The notes: generated by a model not told the origin, from the sequence alone. A stretch of DNA of 64,000 nucleotides from Uranotaenia lowii (GCF_029784155.1 NC_073692.1:16349752-16413751), one strand, 5' to 3'. Shown: positions 34,148 to 46,549, counted from the stretch's first letter. Translations and numbers: made by a program.

Positions 34148-35061
34148 CATTAGTCAAATATTGAACGTGTCCGTTTTTGCATGTTTTGCATATCCTTAGG
34201 TCGTTTAAGAAGGTGCTGTTTCATAATCGCCCAGTACTTCTCGATGGGGCGGAGCTTCGGAGTGTCGAACATTTTCGGCACGAAATTCATCTTATCGTCC
34301 ACATACCACTTCAGCACGTCCTTGGAGTAGTGGCATGAGGCCAAATCCGGCCAGAAAATTGTTGGGACGTTGTGGGCTTGCAGGAGAGGAAGCAGCCGCT
34401 TCTGGAGGCACTCTTTCATGTACACCAGTCCGTTCATCGTGTCCTGGGTCACGAAAGGCGCACTCTGCTTCGTGCACGTGCAGATGGCTTGCCAAACCAG
34501 GAATTTATTCGCAAAATTGGACATCTTCTGAGTGCGGAAATGCTTCGGAACGCTTATCCTTGGCTGTGAAAAACAGGTTGCCGGGGATCTTTTTGAAGTC
34601 GGCCTTCACATATATTTCGTCGTCCAAGATGCAGCGTTCAACTTTCGTCAGCATGTTGAGGTACAATTTCCTGACACGGGTTTTGGCAGACTTGTTCTGC
34701 TTCTCGTCGCGATTAGGAGCCTTTTGACCTTGAACGTTCGAAACTCGGCCTTAGTTTTGGCCTTCTGGACAAAACTTCGGCTTAGGTGCAGCTTCTTAAC
34801 CACATCCTGAACGGAGGCGTTCGGGTTTCGGTTGAAGGCCCCAACTACGCGGTTGTGATTTTTGGTGTTGTACAGAATACTCTTTCCTTCACTGAGGAGC
34901 TTCCGATCGGTAGTCAATCGTTCCTCGAACCGCATAATCACTCGCGACACCGTGGAATTCGCAATTCCTAACGTTTTAGTGATGGAACGATGCAAGAGAT
35001 CCTTTTTCTCGTGATGAATGCGCAAGATTTTATTACGCACGAGCTGTTCTTTCGAGTCCAT
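34148..35061 (-). pseudogene. second DD37E-related transposase, frameshifted
   Basis: The N-terminal part (from 35061) starts MDSKEQLVRNKILRIH and carries two helix-turn-helix-like segments. The frame shifts near 34650, where the first-Asp region (LDDEIYVKAD) is in another frame, and again before 34524. The C-terminal part has MSNFANKFLVWQAIC, FWPDLASCHYSK and LRPIEKYW. Only 34 residues separate Asp and Glu here; alignment by eye with the other two copies suggests a 3-codon deletion from DD37E. Terminal inverted repeats were not found, so the element ends are lost. Confidence 0.8.
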
Positions 35062-36094
35062 CTCCGCGAGATTTAATCACAGGACTTTAAAACTTGCAGA
35101 ATGTAAACAATGCACTATAAACTAAATCCACTCAAATTTTCATTAAATTCTAGCCAACGGTTAAAAAGTTAGAGCAATTTCATAGTGTGGCAATTTCATA
35201 GTGGACAACCTTTACATGAACCAAATCTCTGAAAACATACCGTAAACTGGGGGTACTTTGATCACCGGGGTAACTTTGATCAACATGAAATTTTTGCAGA
35301 TAATCATCATTAACTAAGCAAAAAGTTAAAATATCTGGAAACTGTTTACTACGTTTGAAAGCCTATAAATTTAGTTACGAATAAGCTAAATTTGGTTTTT
35401 ATTAGAAGATTTTTGATATTCCTAATAATGTAATTTTAAAAACTTAAAATATCTGGTTTTTCGAAGGCTCACAAACAAACATCTCTCCTGATCAAATTCA
35501 AGCATTTAAGAGCAAATGGGTTGTTTCATGTGAAAGTTCAACTTTTTTCTTTGTTTAGGTTTAGTTTAAGTGTTATTTTTAAGGTCATTTGGTGATAATA
35601 TTCTTATATTGGAAAAAAACGGTGTATTTCCATGAGAAACCCCATATAGTAAAAATGGCTAAAACCCTATCAAATGGTTCAATTTGAAGAAAAAAAATAC
35701 ATGAGAACAGTGCGAGGACCTTGGGAATTGCATGAAGGTAAAATTTTATTTGTTTTTTAGGCCAAAAAAAAAAATTGAGAAATGTTTATAATTTTTACCC
35801 CTAGATGCATGCAGCAACATGGTCCATCTTTTGACTATAAATGTTTTTGAAAAAAAACGTTGAAAAACTCAGTATAGTCCTAACAAAAATTACTGTTATT
35901 AATGTATATGCTTTGTGTGCTTATTGGCACCATAACAAAAATTTTGAAGATGTTGCGGTACTTAAAAACCATAGTGATCAAAGTTACCCCGAAACTCGAA
36001 ATCTGGTTTTGTAACAAACATTCAATTATTACCACCAATGTCTTTTGAATTTACTACGATCAATGATCATGTTTGATACTCCTCACCTCAGTAA

Positions 36095-38010
36095 TGTAGG
36101 AGTCCGGCTAGTTTAGTTAAATTAGCAGGCTACGGTTTTCACCTTTCTGATCATGTCATATCAACCCGAGACGTTCAATAGTAAAGAAGCTAAACCAAAC
36201 TGAAGCGTCTTTCATTTAAACGGCATCCTACAATTTTTCAGAAGTGGGGTTGAAGCAAGAAGAACCCGGTCTGGAAAACCCCGAATTCTCGAAAAAATAT
36301 TTTTGCATGGATCTCCCGTGAAGCTGAGAAAATACGAGGCGTTCCGGATCTGTCGGAGAAAGCTGAAGGAGCAGCTTTTCCAGGCACCGGCGCTGTTGGA
36401 CGACAGGCGGTGCTGGAACCGAAGATGCCGGATGATCGATTTTCCTGCTTCCGGACGATGGAAGGATTCCATTGGAAGAGTTCAATACGGAAGTTATTCT
36501 AGCTATTCTAGAAGTTCTCGTACGACAAGGCGGACAGAAACGATCCGGATGCTGTGGTAAGAGCTAGATGAGTAGCTGTTCCAGGCACTGACGCTGTCCA
36601 GATGACAGGTGGTGCTGGAGCCACAGATCGCGGAGTCCTTTTTCTCTCCTAGTCGACGGTCCGAGAAGCTGGAGGCGGAATTCACAGATGATCACTGCAA
36701 AATAAGGAGGTTCCGGAAGATTCTTTGAAAAATATGAATAGTGACTTTACTTAATTAAAGTAAAAAGCGATTCTATGATCACAGGGTCAGTATAAAGATT
36801 TGAGCGTTAGATTTCTAGAAAAAAATGTGGTATAAAATTGGAATTGAAATTTGCTATACCGACATATATTTTATATTTTTTATAATACATCGAGGACGAT
36901 GAATCTGTCAGGATGGCCGAACTGTACACCCATAGAAGAGGTTGCAAAAATCCTATGCCTATTTAGCAAATCTCTGTGCCGATAATGCGCTGAAATGTGC
37001 ACTGTGCCGAAGACGGTATGTTTGAAAAACCGTAACTGGCATAAGGACTCGGCTCCCAACCAAAATGATGACCACTACATTCAAGAAAAAACATTTTATG
37101 GGATTTCCTTCCTATTGGATAATTCATCCCAGAAACAAGAAAATAAAAATTAAAACCACAGCGCTGTGGTGAGAATCGAACTCAAAACACCAATTGTATC
37201 TTCTTGCCAGTCCGACATCCTAACCAGTGCACTATTCGAGCTTCATGCAGGACCAGGTATATTTGTCATAGGCTTTCTATTACCGATCAATCACAAAAAA
37301 ACATACAACGGCGGCTTCCCGGCGTTTGGCCTCCTTTCAATGCATTCCTTTGTCTTAAGATGGAAACGGGAAAGGGAACAGGAGTGAAGGAACGGGAAAC
37401 CCATTGTATGAGAACTGTGCTTTGCTTACTGCCTGCTTTTACATACACGCTATATATACACAGCTGCTGAAGCCGGGCAGCTTGGCCGGTGTTGTTTGCC
37501 GGTGAATTGAAGGAATGTGTTTGTTGTTGCTTTTGCTACATACACACGCACAGCTTAGCCGTGTTTGCCGGTCGATTGAATTAGAAGGATGTTTTTGTTG
37601 TTGCTTTTGCTACATTCACACGCACAGTGCTCGGTTCGCTGGCTGCCTGGTGTTGGCCGGTATTTATTTCCATCCTTCTTCGGCTTGTGATGCGATGGGG
37701 AGGGACGCGAAAACGTTTTTATTTTGTTTCATTCAGACATACGCAATTCGGTTGCGCTGGGAGGTTAATGCCGGTGGGCGCAAATCGAATCAGTGCCGGT
37801 CGCGTTATCTTCTTGTACCAATGATGCTATGAAATTGACTACACGCTATTGGCACAGAGGCTGAATTTTGGGTGTAGGAGTCCGGCTAGTTTAGTTAAAT
37901 TAGCAGGCTACGGTTTTCACCTTTCTGATCATGTCATATCAACCCGAGACGTTCAATAGTAAAGAAGCTAAACCAAACTGAAGCGTCTTTCATTTAAACG
38001 GCATCCTACA
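36095..38010. mobile_element. TRIM-like LTR element with identical 138-bp LTRs
   Basis: Direct repeats at 36095-36232 and 37873-38010 are identical by eye over 138 bp. They begin TGTAGGAG and end ATCCTACA, and GTAA is duplicated outside (36091-36094 and 38011-38014). The 1.64-kb interior has no gag-pol frame, and a primer site next to the left LTR is not convincing. The interior contains diverged tandem blocks (about 36350-36680 and 37480-37630) and a SINE. Identical LTRs imply a recent insertion. Confidence 0.75.
36931..37246 (-). mobile_element. tRNA-derived SINE inside the TRIM
   Basis: Read on the minus strand, the head at about 37246-37155 has an A-box-like TGGTTAGGATGTCGGAC and a B box GAGTTCGATTCTC. 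The remainder matches the dispersed repeat also present at 54095-54215 and 59345-59470 (shared TACACCCATAG, AATGCGCTGAAA and CACTACATTCAAG). Confidence 0.55.
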
Positions 38011-38230
38011 GTAAGGGTTTTAAAAATTTTATATATTACGAAAAATCATCCCCTACCAAAATATTCAAAAATGAATGAAAAAAGTGATCAAAGTTCCCCC
38101 AGTTTACGGTACTTCCCTTAATTGAAAATGTCCGGACGACGCACGAGCTTACGAATAGTACTACGAATAGTACCTTTTTAACCCCTTTTTCCCCTATATT
38201 TTGTAAAAAATCCAGAAAAACACTGATTTG

Positions 38231-40290
38231 GACTTGAAAATTTTGAACAAAAAATAGACCTATCTTGTGTTATTTTTTACGAGGAATCAAATGAAAGCTG
38301 TTTGAGCCACTGCACGCATCGAGAAGAGGAGTTTTGACTATTTTACCCTCAATTCCCCTTCAATTTTTCAATTATTTGAGAAAAAAAGTTGTTCAGACTT
38401 GAAAATTTGGAATAAAATGAGATGTATCTTGTGTGATTTTTTCTGAGAAGTCGAATGAAGGCAGTTTAAGCCACCGAACACAGGTATAAAATATGAAAAA
38501 GGCGATCAAAACTATTTTGTGCTGCAACTATGCGTTTTAAATCTATAGCGTCTTCCAGAAAAATGACCAACATTATAAGGGCTATAAAAATTGATTAATC
38601 CATCCGGCAGAGAGTTAGAAAAACTAACTTGTTTAATATCTATTTAGAGTTATATTGTCTGAGAAAAGTTTTTAGCTTGTATCAATTCTTGCAACTGTGC
38701 CATTACTGTATCAGTAATCGTTTCAAACTTAAGATAATGTAATATAAAAATCATCTTTTTTCAGTTTTTTTCAACCTAACTTTTTTGCCAGTGATTCATA
38801 TAAAATATTTTGTAGAGAGTTTTGGAGATAGTAAAACTGCACAATTTTGCTGAATTTACTGTAGAAAATGTTTGAAGTTTGAACGAGATATCTTAAAAAT
38901 ATTTAACAAAAATAGTTCTTCTTGAACTGGTTATATCTTTGATTTTTTTTTATTTCGAGAAATCGAATGAAGGCTATTTTAGCACGCATTGAAAAATGGA
39001 GTTATGGCCGTTTCCCCTCCATTCCTCAACATTTATCATATATTTCTGAAAAAGCATGTTCGGACTTGAAAATTTTGAACCTAATATTACTTACCGTCAA
39101 ACGGGGCATCATGCAACAGCGGTGTTAGATGCAAAATTAATATAACACCACACCTAATCAATTTTTAATTTAATGTATTGTAATAATGTTATCTTTTTAT
39201 GATAACAAAATGATGATGACATAACTCCTCGCATCTGAAGCTAGTTTTTTAAAGTTATTTATTTTTATATAACATTTGAAAAATAAAGCAATAAATGTAT
39301 AAATTTTAACATTTTTTGATGGCGTAAAAAACATTACCCAGTATGACGGATTGGCTTGATAATATTGCCTACAAACTTTAAACTGGTTTCCTCATGCTAT
39401 ACCAACACTGTTGGTTCAAAAATATATTTTTTAAAAAATCACTCATTTTTTTTAATAAATATTTTTACAATTCAGTTAGGTGTCTGGGGTAAAATGCAAC
39501 AAAATGCAAATCAAAGAAACACCTTGTAAATCTCGTTTCCATGTGCTGGAATATGAATGTTTTGCATCACGCACTTGTGAACATTGAAATTTCATTCATC
39601 TAAACATTTATTTTCATGATTTCAGCTTGTAGAATTTTTCGTAGTATTATTTAGCCCCTAAATGTATGCAGCATCCTTATTTTCAGAAAAAATGTGGAAA
39701 TTAGTTTTAACAGACGAAAAAATTACTGCAATTGGTGTTTTCATGCGTAATGGTCTTTAAAGCATCGCAAATACATTAAAAGCTATTAATTTTCATACGT
39801 GCTCATAAGATTTATTATTGAAATCAAAGTTTGTTGCAAGTTACCCCATTTTCTAAGGAGGGTGAAAATCGCATGTTTTTAGAAAATTAAAAATAACTAA
39901 AGAAACCAATAATTTTTCTAACTACGCCAATTTCATATCACATCATCCTTAAAACTTTTGATGCATAAGGGGTTGGGTTAACTGTGAATATAAGTTTTTC
40001 AGAAGCCATTGAAGTTGAAAATTGTTGCATGTTGCCCCAGTTGACAGTATCTTATGTGATTTTTTTTTTAAATCAATTCCCCTTCATTTTTAATAAAGTT
40101 AAAAAAGCATTTTCGGACTTGAAAATTTTGAACTAAATTTGACTTATCTTGTGTGTTTTTTTTTAATGAATTGAATGAAGGCTACTTGATCCATCGGAAT
40201 CATCGAAAAATGGAGTTATGGCCGTTTTAACTCTAAATTCCTCGACATTTTTCGAATGTCGAGAAATTTCCGGGTTTTAGCCAGTCGATT
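38231..40290. repeat. diverged tandem repeat interrupted by a TIR element
   Basis: The phrase GACTTGAAAATTTTGAAC, followed by TCTTGTGTGATTTTTT and GAATGAAGGC, recurs at about 38231, 38396, 39063 and 40108. The first two are 165 bp apart. Later copies are separated by diverged sequence and by the element at 39094-40047, which splits one unit. Confidence 0.6.
39094..40047. mobile_element. 954-bp TIR element, TA target
   Basis: The left end CCGTCAAACGGGGCATCATG and the right end (complement of CTGTCAACTGGGGCAACATG) are inverted repeats flanked by TA (39092-39093 and 40048-40049). The interior is AT-rich and non-coding. Target type and size match the element at 35240. Confidence 0.7.
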
Positions 40291-42114
40291 CCGACAAATC
40301 TAAAAGAAAGAAAGCCCTATTACACTACATACAACAATCATAGACGCAACATGAAGAAAAACCAACCGCTCCCGGCCCAACGAATACTGTTCCCGGATCT
40401 AAGACCTCGTTTGGATTTTCGTTACGACAAATTGTTGTGGATTTATCATCAAACTTGTAAAAAAAAGTATTTTGGTCAATTTCATATTTATTGAGTTCTC
40501 TTGTTCGTAGCTTTGGTTTATTAACATTTTCATTTTCAAATACTTTCAAAGTTCTTATGAGTAAGTAAGTTGCTTCCACCAAACATTCAAATAATACATT
40601 CCAACAGTAAAATGTTTTATTTTTGTAAGATAATTGACGCCAATTAAATGAAAATATTTTTTTCTGTAGTTCTCTTTTTTTCGACCGAATGACAAAGATT
40701 TGACAACCAATCAACTATACCATACACTGATCGAACGCTTTTTTGTATATTAGATTTGAGAAGACTTAACGTTTCAACTCTATTTTTTCGTATCCTTCAT
40801 GCTTTCTCTAGTAGTTAGCTCAAGCTGTGGATGAATAAATATTGAAAATCTGTTTCTAATTTCAAACTGGCGACTAGCTCTGTTTAGATCAAAATAAAGT
40901 CTACACTACTCTTTAGTTCTCTGTTCTGCGACGCTAATCGATCTTCGCGCTTAAAAATGCTACAATAAAGGCCTCCCATCTCTTTGGAAATGTTGCTTTC
41001 CATCAGTTTTTCGCGGACTGATTCGGTGTTTTAGCATAACTTTCTTCAACAACTGTCTTAGTTATCAGTGACTTTCTTCAGCTGATTCTTTTCTCTTTTT
41101 TGTGGCTAGTTTTATTTCATGTAGGTATGAATAGTTTACGCTTTGGAAAATTTTAAAGCAGATTTCAACAAAATTTAACCTTTGATTATTCAATTTAATT
41201 TTCGGAGAATAATTTCTGACAAATACAACTGATTAAAAAATTTAATTGAAATTCCCACAATATTTGATTGCTTTCATGTTAAAAATGGTTTATAAACTGA
41301 GCGATTTTTCCGTTTAACTTTAACGATGAGCTTACTTTATCCCTAGGCTTTAAGATTTTTTTTTTTGTGTGTAGATATTTTCATTTTATTAATTTTCTGA
41401 TTGTTTTTGTGTTTGTTCTTGTGGTTTATGGATTATACTGTTTTTTGTTGATACTACTTCCAAGCCTTTGCTTCGATTCTATTCGCATATTTGAAAATAT
41501 CTAAGCATATCTGGAAGTAGGATCACTGAACTGATCCTGTTAAAAAAATCTGTTCGTTATAGTTAATAGCTCTGTTCAATGACAAAGCCGCAGTATTTCC
41601 CATTAGTTGAAAAATTTCCACTGCAACGAAAATTATCTCATTAAACAGAACTAAAACTTTCGTATTTTGTTGAATCATTTAACAATTGACAGAAATGAAT
41701 TTACTTCATCGGAATGTCTCCATTAACTCACAATGGTTTGTATCACATTAATACATGTTTCTTCTTATCAAGTTCGATAAACACACGCTTTTAAAGGAGT
41801 TATTGTTTTATCACATACACATTATATGTTCGTCCGGGAGCAATACTTATTAGAGTCAACAGGTGTTTTTTCCATTAAGGGATACATAATTCGGTAACAT
41901 GGATGAATTGACGCACAAGGGACAATCTCAAACGTGAAACATCCACTCAACATCCAGAGCAACGTTATGAAAGTGAAGAAGTGATCCATAGAAGAGTATT
42001 TCTCCGCTAATTTGGTCAAACATATACGGTCTACACCCATCAGTCGGTCCACTCCTCGACGGTGTCTTCTTCCTCGAAGAGCTCGCTATCGGTGCTGTCT
42101 TCCCCGTCCGAATG
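40291..42114. other. AT-rich intergenic DNA, including the 3' region of the transporter gene
   Basis: No coding frame is supported. The part nearest 42114 is the expected 3' untranslated region of the minus-strand transporter gene. Confidence 0.45.
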
Positions 42115-43159
42115 TCAGCTGTGGCCAGCAATGCGTGCCGAAATGATTGATCCTTTTGGTGGCCGGGGAACTCGGATGGTCGTTTTTGTTCCACTGCCAA
42201 CACTCGCTATCAACATCTGATGAGAACCGGACGAGGGACGCTCCAAACACAGACAACACCACGTGTCACATCGGATGAAAAGAAAAAGGCCTGAAATTGC
42301 AAAAAAAAGAAACAATAAAAATACCCGCACTTGACTCAAATGAAGCTCCATTCCTACCTGCGACAAACCACAGCAAAAGGGCAGGCCATGAATTCATAAA
42401 CGACGCCGCAAACAAGATGGTGGATCCGAGCAAAGTAATCGCACATGTTAAAATGGCCGGCGTTGTCGACGTTGTTTGATCGTATCGAGGGAACAGCATC
42501 AGAATTGCAGCCGGAATAAATACCACTGAATAACAATTTTTTTTTTGGTGAAATGTTTTCGTAAAATAACAAGTATTGATCACAATTACCATTAACTCCT
42601 ACAATAATCGTGTTGGTCTCCCAACACATCAAACCGGAAGCCGTCAGCAAACTTCCAACCAGAATCAAAACGATAAAGGCAACGGTAATCCGCCAGCTGG
42701 CCGTCGTAGGCAACCGCAACGTCCTACCGTCCAGCGGACCTGCGGCCGAAACCTTCACCTTCTGCCGGTACTCATCGACAATCGCATCGATGTCCGTCGA
42801 GCTGTCTTCGTCGCTTTCGGTGTTTTCCGGTTTCGCCAACGCTATACACTCGATGTCAGATACCTGATCGGAGAGGACCGTTGATTCGATCGTTCCGACC
42901 GAGGGCGGACTGTCCGGTGCCTTTGGCGATGGCGGTTCCCCGAGCAGCAACCATTCCCGTTCGTGTTCCTCGCGGATGGTGCTTTTATTGTTGCCAGATC
43001 GTGGCCCGCTGCCCTGTAGCATGTGGTGGGCAATCGAGGCCGCTGCCGAGGGTCTTCGGAAGAACCATGCGGATTTTTTCGATTTGTGATTGATGGTAGG
43101 CGGAGCGCTGGTCGGTTTTGTGGGGTTGTTGAGTCGACTGTAAGCCAGCGATGAATCAT
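42115..43159 (-). CDS. C-terminal exons of a probable SLC7 cationic amino acid transporter
   Basis: There are three exons on the minus strand: 43159-42590, 42525-42358 and 42290-42115, separated by short introns of 64 and 67 bp with GT/AG ends and consistent phase. The product has a long acidic cytoplasmic loop (including a SSTDIDAIVDEYRQKVKV block), then four predicted membrane segments: ITVAFIVLILVGSLLTASGL, TIIVGVNVVFIPAAILMLF, ILTCAITLLGSTILF and PALLLWFVAGLFLFI. A hydrophilic tail ends at a TGA. A large loop before four final helices fits segments 11-14 of CAT-type (SLC7A1-4/14-like) plasma-membrane transporters. The family call rests on architecture plus the N-terminal exon at 46679; identity within SLC7 is uncertain. 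Confidence 0.55.
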
Positions 43160-43239
43160 CTGCAGGAGGACGAATATTTAACTTAGCTTAGGTATATCTA
43201 ACTTTTATCATACAGTGACGAAATCGTGAATCCGAAGAA

Positions 43240-43450
43240 TATTTCAATAATGTAGTGATGAGAGCCATATTTGATTTTTTTTGTCTCAATCCCATAAATA
43301 AGAGTGCAATTATTTACATTTAACAGTTCTTATGAACGACCCCTTTTCTGCCATCTGTTACAAAGTTTGAAATCAATTTCTTGTCATGCAAAACTCTCGT
43401 GTATGAATCCTTTTCTGATGCATAATATCATGATTATTGCAAATACATAG
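43240..43450 (-). repeat. degenerate Helitron repeat fragment
   Basis: The sequence around 43335-43440 (GAACGACCCCTTTT, CAAAACTCTCGTGTATGAAT, GATGCATAATATC) matches the internal repeat unit of the Helitrons at 21383 and 55052. Helitron ends are not visible. Confidence 0.5.
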
Positions 43451-43807
43451 AATAATTAGTATAGATATTAATACAGATGACCAGATGTACAAACTCGAAC
43501 AAAAAATCTTGAGAATCTTGTGTAAAACTTCAAATGCTCTATTTAAAAGAAGCCTTTTAAAATTGATGAAAAACAGTGCCATCAATTGCATGATTTGTAA
43601 CTTTTCAACGGCACAATAGATAGCACTGCTTCTAGAAAGCTCTTTTAAAAGAACATTTTTTCGAAAGGACGCAATAATATAAGAACTCATAAATAAATAA
43701 TTCAAATGGTTCAATTAGATAAATAGTTCTATATAATTGGAATAACATTAAGCTGAGAAAAATAGCTTCATAATAATTCTATAGTGACTGCCGAAATAAC
43801 AAACAGA

Positions 43808-44075
43808 TGTTCAAGCTCTAATCATAAAATTCCATAAATTTGTGTTAAATTTCAACAAGCCTATTTGAAATCATAGCAGTCAGCGATTTACAGCTATTTG
43901 TATATAAGGAGCATAGTAACTCAAGTTGTTATGCACGTAGTAAATAAGCATCCTAGCAGTTCTGGTTGCTATAGTAGTAGTGAATAACAACGACTAAGCT
44001 ATAAAATCAACCAGCCTAGTATCATAAGTTGTCCAGTAATTACCGATAATCGAAAACGTAAAGACGTGTTCTTCA
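43808..44075 (+). mobile_element. probable 5' LTR of a copia-type element
   Basis: It starts TGTTCAAG and ends GTTCTTCA, carries a TATA-like GTATATAAGG (about 43909), and is followed three bases later by the primer site. The 5' limit is inferred from the TGTT start; the matching 3' LTR is not in the window. Confidence 0.45.
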
Positions 44076-44078
44076 ATA

Positions 44079-44093
44079 GGTTATGTGCCCAGT
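44079..44093 (+). promoter_or_regulatory. copia-type primer-binding site
   Basis: GGTTATGTGCCCAGT differs by one base from the initiator-Met tRNA-derived primer site used by copia-group elements. Confidence 0.6.
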
Positions 44094-44131
44094 CACGCTA
44101 TACCTAAGAGTGCAGTAAAGTTTGAAAGGTC

Positions 44132-45830
44132 ATGAAGTCTGTGGAAAGTTTCCGATTCAAGATGAACTGTCCGAAGAAATTTGGCATCGTGCAGTTCGCT
44201 GGCGAGAACTACAACACGTGGAGGTTTCGAGTGGAGACTCAACTTTCGGCGTATGGAGTGAAGGACACTATCACGGCGGATCCCCCCCAGAGAAGCGGCA
44301 GTGAATACAGCGTTTTTCGAGAGGGAAGAGAAAGCGAAAGCACTCCTGGTGGCGTTTATTGCGCATTATCATTTCGAGTACGTGCGCGACAAGGAGACGG
44401 CCAAAGAGATGTGGACGTTGTTGGACGTTGGCAAGTACCTTCGCTAAAAAGGTTTTGCCTCCCAGACGTACATTAGGCGGTCCTTGGCTATGCTGCAGAT
44501 GGGAGAAGGGACGTTGCTGGTGGATCATTTTCTTCGTTTTGATAAGCTGATGAGACAGCTGAAGGATGCCGGTGCCACGGTGACTGAGCTTGACATGGTG
44601 AGTCAGCTTATCATATTGTTGCCACCCAGCTACGACGTCGTAGCCACGGCGATGGAAAATATGGACGATCAACAAATCAGGCTTGATACAGTAAAAGCAC
44701 GCCTTTTAACAGAGGAGAGGAAGCGTTCTGGAAGAGAATTCGGATCGGGTGTTTTCAACGGTTATGACGAAATGGCGTTTGCGGCCTAATCTGGAAAAGG
44801 ACGTAGGAGTTTAGCGAATTTTCCCGGGAAATGCTACAATTTGTGGAAAGGTCGGGCATAAGAAGCATGCTTGTCCCGAGGCGAGACGAGCGGACAAGGT
44901 GCAGGTTGCGAAAACTTCATTCAACAGGGAGTTTGCACTGGTGCGAAGGTGTCTAGCAATCAATACTAAGTCGAGTGGGTTCTCGATTCGGGTGCAAGCT
45001 GGCACATGGCCCGCGACAAATGCATTTTTTACGACATTACGCGACGTTCGTGAGCCACTTCACATCGACAGCGCAAAGGTTGGTGAGGTAATGATAGCAA
45101 CGAAGGACGGTACCGTGAAAGACGTGTCGGCCGTTGGGAGAAATCAGTACCTACAAGTTGTCGTTCGGCATTTTGCTGTGCGTCAAGCAGCTCAAGTACA
45201 AAGTGCTGTCGTTGGCAAGACTACTGAAAGTGGGTGTGCACGTGGAGTTCAAACCTGACTGTGAAATTCTGAGGAAGGGCAGCGGCACAATCGGTGTTGC
45301 TAAGACGAAAGGCAACCTCTTCTATTGGCGGATGAGTCGTGTTTGCAAGGCCCTAAGTGCGAACGATAGAATGATTATTCCGGAGATAGTACCACTATTT
45401 CCCGAGCAAGAGCATGAGAGCGTAAAAGAAGAAACTGAAGAGGAATGTCGAGAATCCGACTGTAGTAGCACTGCTGGAGATGATGAGGAAGAAGATGACA
45501 GCGACGAGTAAGGCGCAACCGCACTCCCACCACAAAAAGGTAGCAACGAACCAAACGTGGTAGTTCCCTGTTCTAAGTCATCGGGAGTGCAGCAGACCAA
45601 GTTGGTTTTCTTCCACAGCGAGCTCTTTCTGCTGTTGTTAATCTCAAACAGGTTCCTGCACGTTGTAGCGAGGTTGAAAGGCGGCAAGCGATCCAGGGCG
45701 AGCAAATGGCTTTGCAGGATCATCAGACTTGGACAGTTGTTAAACGGTAAAAAAAACGCCGTTTCAAAATTGGATGCCCAGCCAGACGAAGTACATGAGG
45801 TTCTCGCTGGGGGATTCCAAAGCATCTACC
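44132..45830 (+). pseudogene. decayed copia-type gag-pol
   Basis: The gag frame begins with FAGENYNTWRFRVETQL (copia gag), frameshifts at the C run near 44281-44290 and continues with the gag helices (LPPSYDVVATAMENM). The protease signature WVLDSGASWHM is at about 44978. A pre-integrase part (LSLARLLKVGVHVEF) follows at about 45200. The frame 45134-45511 ends in an acidic tail. The integrase is largely missing: MALQDHQTWTVVKR, the start of the copia reverse transcriptase, already appears at about 45703. The element is deleted and frameshifted. Confidence 0.75.
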
Positions 45831-45834
45831 GGTT

Positions 45835-46049
45835 ACAGATCCGCAGTTCAACATAAGCCAAGGTGTTGATATAATCATTGGAGCTGCTCTGTTCTTCGAC
45901 CTTCTACAATACCAGCAATTTTCCCTTGATTCCGATTTTCCGACGCCACAGAAAACGGTCCTCGGATACGTCGTTTGTGGCTCATTAAAACAGCCAAATG
46001 CAGAGCCTAGAGAGCTGCAAGCATGCCACATCAGCGTTGACGATAGCCT
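45835..46049 (+). pseudogene. BEL/Pao fragment (retropepsin-like DUF1758 region)
   Basis: The translation reads LPVTDPQFNISQGVDIIIG, then FPTPQKTVLGYVVCG, matching the C-terminal part of the BEL/Pao retropepsin-like domain. It abuts the copia remnant and runs into the assembly gap, so its extent is unknown. Confidence 0.6.
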
Positions 46050-46549
46050 NNNNNNNNNNNNNNNNNNNNNNNNNNNNNNNNNNNNNNNNNNNNNNNNNNN
46101 NNNNNNNNNNNNNNNNNNNNNNNNNNNNNNNNNNNNNNNNNNNNNNNNNNNNNNNNNNNNNNNNNNNNNNNNNNNNNNNNNNNNNNNNNNNNNNNNNNNN
46201 NNNNNNNNNNNNNNNNNNNNNNNNNNNNNNNNNNNNNNNNNNNNNNNNNNNNNNNNNNNNNNNNNNNNNNNNNNNNNNNNNNNNNNNNNNNNNNNNNNNN
46301 NNNNNNNNNNNNNNNNNNNNNNNNNNNNNNNNNNNNNNNNNNNNNNNNNNNNNNNNNNNNNNNNNNNNNNNNNNNNNNNNNNNNNNNNNNNNNNNNNNNN
46401 NNNNNNNNNNNNNNNNNNNNNNNNNNNNNNNNNNNNNNNNNNNNNNNNNNNNNNNNNNNNNNNNNNNNNNNNNNNNNNNNNNNNNNNNNNNNNNNNNNNN
46501 NNNNNNNNNNNNNNNNNNNNNNNNNNNNNNNNNNNNNNNNNNNNNNNNN
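46050..46549. other. assembly gap (500 N)
   Basis: A default-length gap between the BEL fragment and the transporter exon at 46845. It may hide the middle exons of the transporter. Confidence 0.99.

Larger units (their letters stand above)
35240..38109. mobile_element. TIR element (about 950 bp) enlarged by a nested TRIM
   Basis: The ends are 26-bp inverted repeats with one mismatch (CCGTAAACTGGGGGTACTTT on the left; the right is the complement of CCGTAAACTGGGGGAACTTT), flanked by TA (35238-35239 and 38110-38111). Further GATCAAAGTTACCCC-type blocks recur at 35257-35283 and about 35973-35992. It is non-coding. Its head resembles that of the element at 39094 (CCGTCAAACGGGG). Confidence 0.75.

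Noticed and set aside
36303..36560. Possible protein inside the TRIM
   Set aside because: Short overlapping frames in all directions; no similarity to gag or pol motifs.
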